Shown: positions 2,895 to 5,378 of the stretch, piece after piece | Layout of the letters: each line of letters opens with the position of its first letter | Position numbering within the stretch: the first letter of the stretch is position 1 | From: CAMAXB01 sp041746615 | Lineage (GTDB): Bacteria > Verrucomicrobiota > Verrucomicrobiia > Opitutales > Opitutaceae | Direction of reading: 5' to 3' | Assembly: GCA_041746615.1 (NCBI GenBank) | Contig: JBGTGS010000027.1 | Span: 1-5,378 of the forward strand | DNA: 5,378 nucleotides | Notes under the pieces: model-generated | The model's input: the letters and a program-made list of their open reading frames with translations, nothing else | Databases searched by the model: none | What the model was told of the DNA's origin: nothing | Program-made: the position numbers and the translations under genes

Positions 2895-5378
2895 ATGAAT
2901 CCATTCTCATCCACCCGCACATCATTCAGCACCTTTGTGCTGATCGTCATCTGCGCCCTTCAGCCATCCCTTCGGGCCGCCACTTGGTATGTGGATCAAA
3001 CGGCCACCGGTGCCGGCAACGGCACATCACGGGCAGACGCATGGACATCATTTGCCGCCATCAACCAGGCCGGGCTCTCGGGGGGTGATGTCGTACTCGT
3101 CTACCCCGGCACCTACAACGAGCGGTTCACCACCACCCAAAGCGGTGCCAGTGCCAATGCCCGGATCATGTACAAGGGCGTAGGTCGCCCCATCGTGCGC
3201 GGCGTCCGAAGCGGAATCGCCGCGGACACCAACTATATCGCCTTGGTCGGTTTTGAGATCACTCATGGAAGCGACAGTTGGGGCTGGGAGGCCATCCGGC
3301 TGGAGGGCACCACGGGCTGGTTGATCCAGGACAACATCATTCATGGTCTGGGCTTTGGGAGATCAGGCATCAACTTGGCCATCAACTTCATCAACACCCA
3401 CACCATCATTCGGGGTAATCATATTGATCTTGCCGCTCTCCCAGGTGCCACATTACTGGGCACTCATGTGAGCCTGGCCATCGGCAACAATTACAACCTT
3501 GTTGAATACAACACGTTCGAACGAGGAAGCGACCGGGTGGCAAACCGTGGCGAGTACAATGTGGTGCGCAACAATTTAATGGGGAGGATGCACGAAAGCG
3601 ACATCCCCGATGTCGACCCGCATATTGATGATATCCAGAACCTTTCCTCGCATGTTTTGTTCGAGAGGAATTTCAGCCACCAGAATGACTCCGGGAACGC
3701 CCATTTGTATAGTTCCCGGGACCTTGAGGACGGGGGCTGGAATCATGTCATCGTAAGACACAATATCGCCAGCCAGACCGGTGGCATCCCTGTTTTGATC
3801 GAAAACTATCGCGATGCCTACATTTACAACAATCTGTTCATCGACGCACAGAATCAGAAAGCGCAGGCACAAAAATTAGATCATGCCGTCGTCAACACCG
3901 GGGCGGTAACCACCGCCATTTGGCGAAACAATTCGTTTGTGCGCTCGTCCAACAACAGCGCGTCCACGATCATCCTCGCATCCGGAGGAGCGACCGTCAC
4001 CCAGGATCACAATCACAGTTACGTCTCCGGCCTGGTCCCCGGAGTCGGCAGCATGACGGATGTGAATCCTCTCTATACCGACGAAGGCAGCCAGAATTTT
4101 TCCCTCACGGCATCTTCACCCCTGCGGGGTGCCGGCGGGGCGATCACCCAGACGGTGGGTGCCGGGGTAAACTCTATCACGCTTACGGTTGCGGACGCCA
4201 AACCTCTCTTTGACGGCTGGACCATCGTGGAGGCTGATTTCATCCGGATTGGAACAGGGGATTTTGTCCAGATCGCCTCCATCAACACCGACACCAATGT
4301 GGTCACACTCTCAGCCGCCCGTTCATGGAACCATGGTGATCCGGTGATCATCAGGGGCATGGAGGACATCGGGGCGCTCCCCTACGATCACGCAGTTCCA
4401 TTCGCGCTCACCAACACCACCCCGATCAACCTCCCCGCCGGGGCGGTGAATCTGACCGCTACAGTCAGCAATCCAAGTGCCGTGCGCATGATGGAGTTCT
4501 TGGTCGACGGCATACCGGTCGGCATTGATTACGTCGCCCCCTATTCGGTGGCATGGACTGCTGACGGCAGTCCTCATAGCGTCGAAGCGCGCGCGTATAG
4601 TGCCTGGGCCAGCGAGACCCTGTTCGTGAGCGACTTTAACACGAGCCTGGTATTTACCGCTCAACCCGAAAGCCAATCAGTGATTGCTGGGGCGACGGTG
4701 ATCTTTGCAGCTTCCGTGACAGCGTCAGGCACCCCGTCGTTTCAATGGCAGAAAAATGGTGTGAATCTGGTCAATGGAGGCATCGTCTCCGGTGCCACGA
4801 CCAGCACTCTGACTCTCACCGGTGTTTCCTTAGCGGATGCCGGGACTTATTCCCTCGTTGCTCAAACCTTGTTCAGCGATCCCGTCAGCAGCGCCGGTTC
4901 CATCCTCGTGGTAAACATCCCGCCAGCCATCGTCACCCAGCCGGTGGTACAGGTCGTCGATTTGAACGGCACCGCCAGTTTCAGCGTGGCAGCCAACGGC
5001 ACACCCGCCCCCACCTACCAATGGTATCGAAATGGCGAGTTAATCGATGGGGCCACAGAAAGTGTCTACACCATTGAGAATGTGGGTCCCGACAATCTGG
5101 GCAACTATTCTGTCGTGGTGACCAATGTGGCCGATAGCATGGAAAGTGATGTCGTGCGTCTTGCCCTGCGCTCGGCGGGTAACGATATCAATGGCGATGG
5201 CTCCATGGATTTACTCTGGCAGAACCGGCTGACCGGGCACGTCTATCTCTGGCTCATGGACGGCCTTGCCCGCTTACCTGGAGGCGTGGATTACGGGTTT
5301 CATGACATCAACTGGGTCGTCGCCGGGATCGGTGATATCGACGGCGATGGCCAAACCGATATTCTTTGGCAGAATCGG
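2895..5378 (+). CDS. Secreted beta-helix/Ig-like/FG-GAP protein, 3' end missing
   Basis: An open frame of 828 codons reaches the right edge with no stop. ATG 2895 is the first start after the in-frame TAG 2871-2873; no Shine-Dalgarno is visible. Residues 1-29 are a signal peptide (R8, hydrophobic FSTFVLIVICAL, cleavage near LRAA/TWYVD). Residues 30-410 form a right-handed parallel beta-helix, starting with the usual TWYVD...GGDVVLVYPGTYNE and repeating coils ending in N-x-[ILF] (N147, N175, N206, N227, N259, N290, N313, N346). A beta-rich insert (about 415-490) separates SPLRGAG from DIGALPYD. A Big_7-like domain (503-585) and two Ig-like domains (590-673, W618, Y652; 679-758, W710, Y738) follow. 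FG-GAP/VCBS-like repeats begin at 764. The mature part has no cysteine. It is probably an exported, surface or extracellular polysaccharide-related protein. No catalytic residues are identifiable, so enzyme activity is not claimed. Confidence 0.93.
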   Translation, partial: MNPFSSTRTSFSTFVLIVICALQPSLRAATWYVDQTATGAGNGTSRADAWTSFAAINQAGLSGGDVVLVYPGTYNERFTTTQSGASANARIMYKGVGRPIVRGVRSGIAADTNYIALVGFEITHGSDSWGWEAIRLEGTTGWLIQDNIIHGLGFGRSGINLAINFINTHTIIRGNHIDLAALPGATLLGTHVSLAIGNNYNLVEYNTFERGSDRVANRGEYNVVRNNLMGRMHESDIPDVDPHIDDIQNLSSHVLFERNFSHQNDSGNAHLYSSRDLEDGGWNHVIVRHNIASQTGGIPVLIENYRDAYIYNNLFIDAQNQKAQAQKLDHAVVNTGAVTTAIWRNNSFVRSSNNSASTIILASGGATVTQDHNHSYVSGLVPGVGSMTDVNPLYTDEGSQNFSLTASSPLRGAGGAITQTVGAGVNSITLTVADAKPLFDGWTIVEADFIRIGTGDFVQIASINTDTNVVTLSAARSWNHGDPVIIRGMEDIGALPYDHAVPFALTNTTPINLPAGAVNLTATVSNPSAVRMMEFLVDGIPVGIDYVAPYSVAWTADGSPHSVEARAYSAWASETLFVSDFNTSLVFTAQPESQSVIAGATVIFAASVTASGTPSFQWQKNGVNLVNGGIVSGATTSTLTLTGVSLADAGTYSLVAQTLFSDPVSSAGSILVVNIPPAIVTQPVVQVVDLNGTASFSVAANGTPAPTYQWYRNGELIDGATESVYTIENVGPDNLGNYSVVVTNVADSMESDVVRLALRSAGNDINGDGSMDLLWQNRLTGHVYLWLMDGLARLPGGVDYGFHDINWVVAGIGDIDGDGQTDILWQNR

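Noticed and set aside
2946..2957. Cys20 in the signal peptide as a lipoprotein lipobox
   Set aside because: The preceding residues IVI do not fit a lipobox, which needs a small residue before the cysteine; cleavage near A28/A29 before TWYVD fits a standard signal peptidase site better.
3048..5077. Several 63-125 codon frames on both strands inside the secreted-protein gene
   Set aside because: They overlap a continuous 828-codon frame with clear signal peptide, beta-helix, Ig and FG-GAP signatures.

Overview
The window holds two unrelated blocks: a complete IS66-family insertion sequence (1-2377), and the first 828 codons of a large secreted modular protein (2895 to the right edge, no stop reached). 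About 517 bases of non-coding, hairpin-rich DNA (2378-2894) lie between them. All recognisable genes are on the + strand. The DNA is GC-rich. The second gene combines a right-handed beta-helix, cysteine-free Ig-like domains of the 'QP..Q.V..G....F.V.A.GTP.P.YQW..NG' type and FG-GAP/VCBS-like repeats of the 'D.NGDG..D.LWQN' type. This combination, and the particular TnpC subgroup, best fit Verrucomicrobiota (Opitutaceae-like) or a PVC-group relative. That assignment is inference from protein style; there is no rRNA or other marker.

Region 1, 1-2377: the element is bounded by a perfect 21-bp terminal inverted repeat starting GTAAGCG, the usual IS66 end. It carries the canonical trio tnpA (61-408), tnpB (402-746) and tnpC (796-2271), all intact. 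tnpA and tnpB overlap by 7 bases. A possible six-codon leader with a strong Shine-Dalgarno stretch overlaps the tnpA start as ATGA. A perfect 13-bp inverted repeat with a 3-base loop touches the tnpC start codon. Between the tnpC stop and the right end lie three units of exactly 23 bp, each starting GTNACCAT, and the last ends where the terminal repeat begins. The element looks intact and recent. The window begins exactly at its left end, so the left target duplication cannot be seen.

Region 2, 2378-2894: no convincing gene. It contains several inverted repeats, including a perfect 11-bp pair 67 bases apart and an overlapping cloverleaf-like GGTAGG...CCTACC element, plus a candidate terminator hairpin, a purine-rich tract and a two-part hairpin just upstream of the next gene.

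Region 3, 2895-5378: a signal peptide, a beta-helix with a regularly spaced asparagine ladder, a small beta-rich insert, a Big_7-like domain, two Ig-like domains, and at least two 50-residue FG-GAP-like repeats running off the edge. It is probably an exported surface or extracellular carbohydrate-binding or carbohydrate-degrading protein; no catalytic residues can be assigned.

I do not see a clearly new biological system. The most unusual signals are the hairpin at the tnpC start and the 23-bp array/possible pseudoknot at the right end of the IS.
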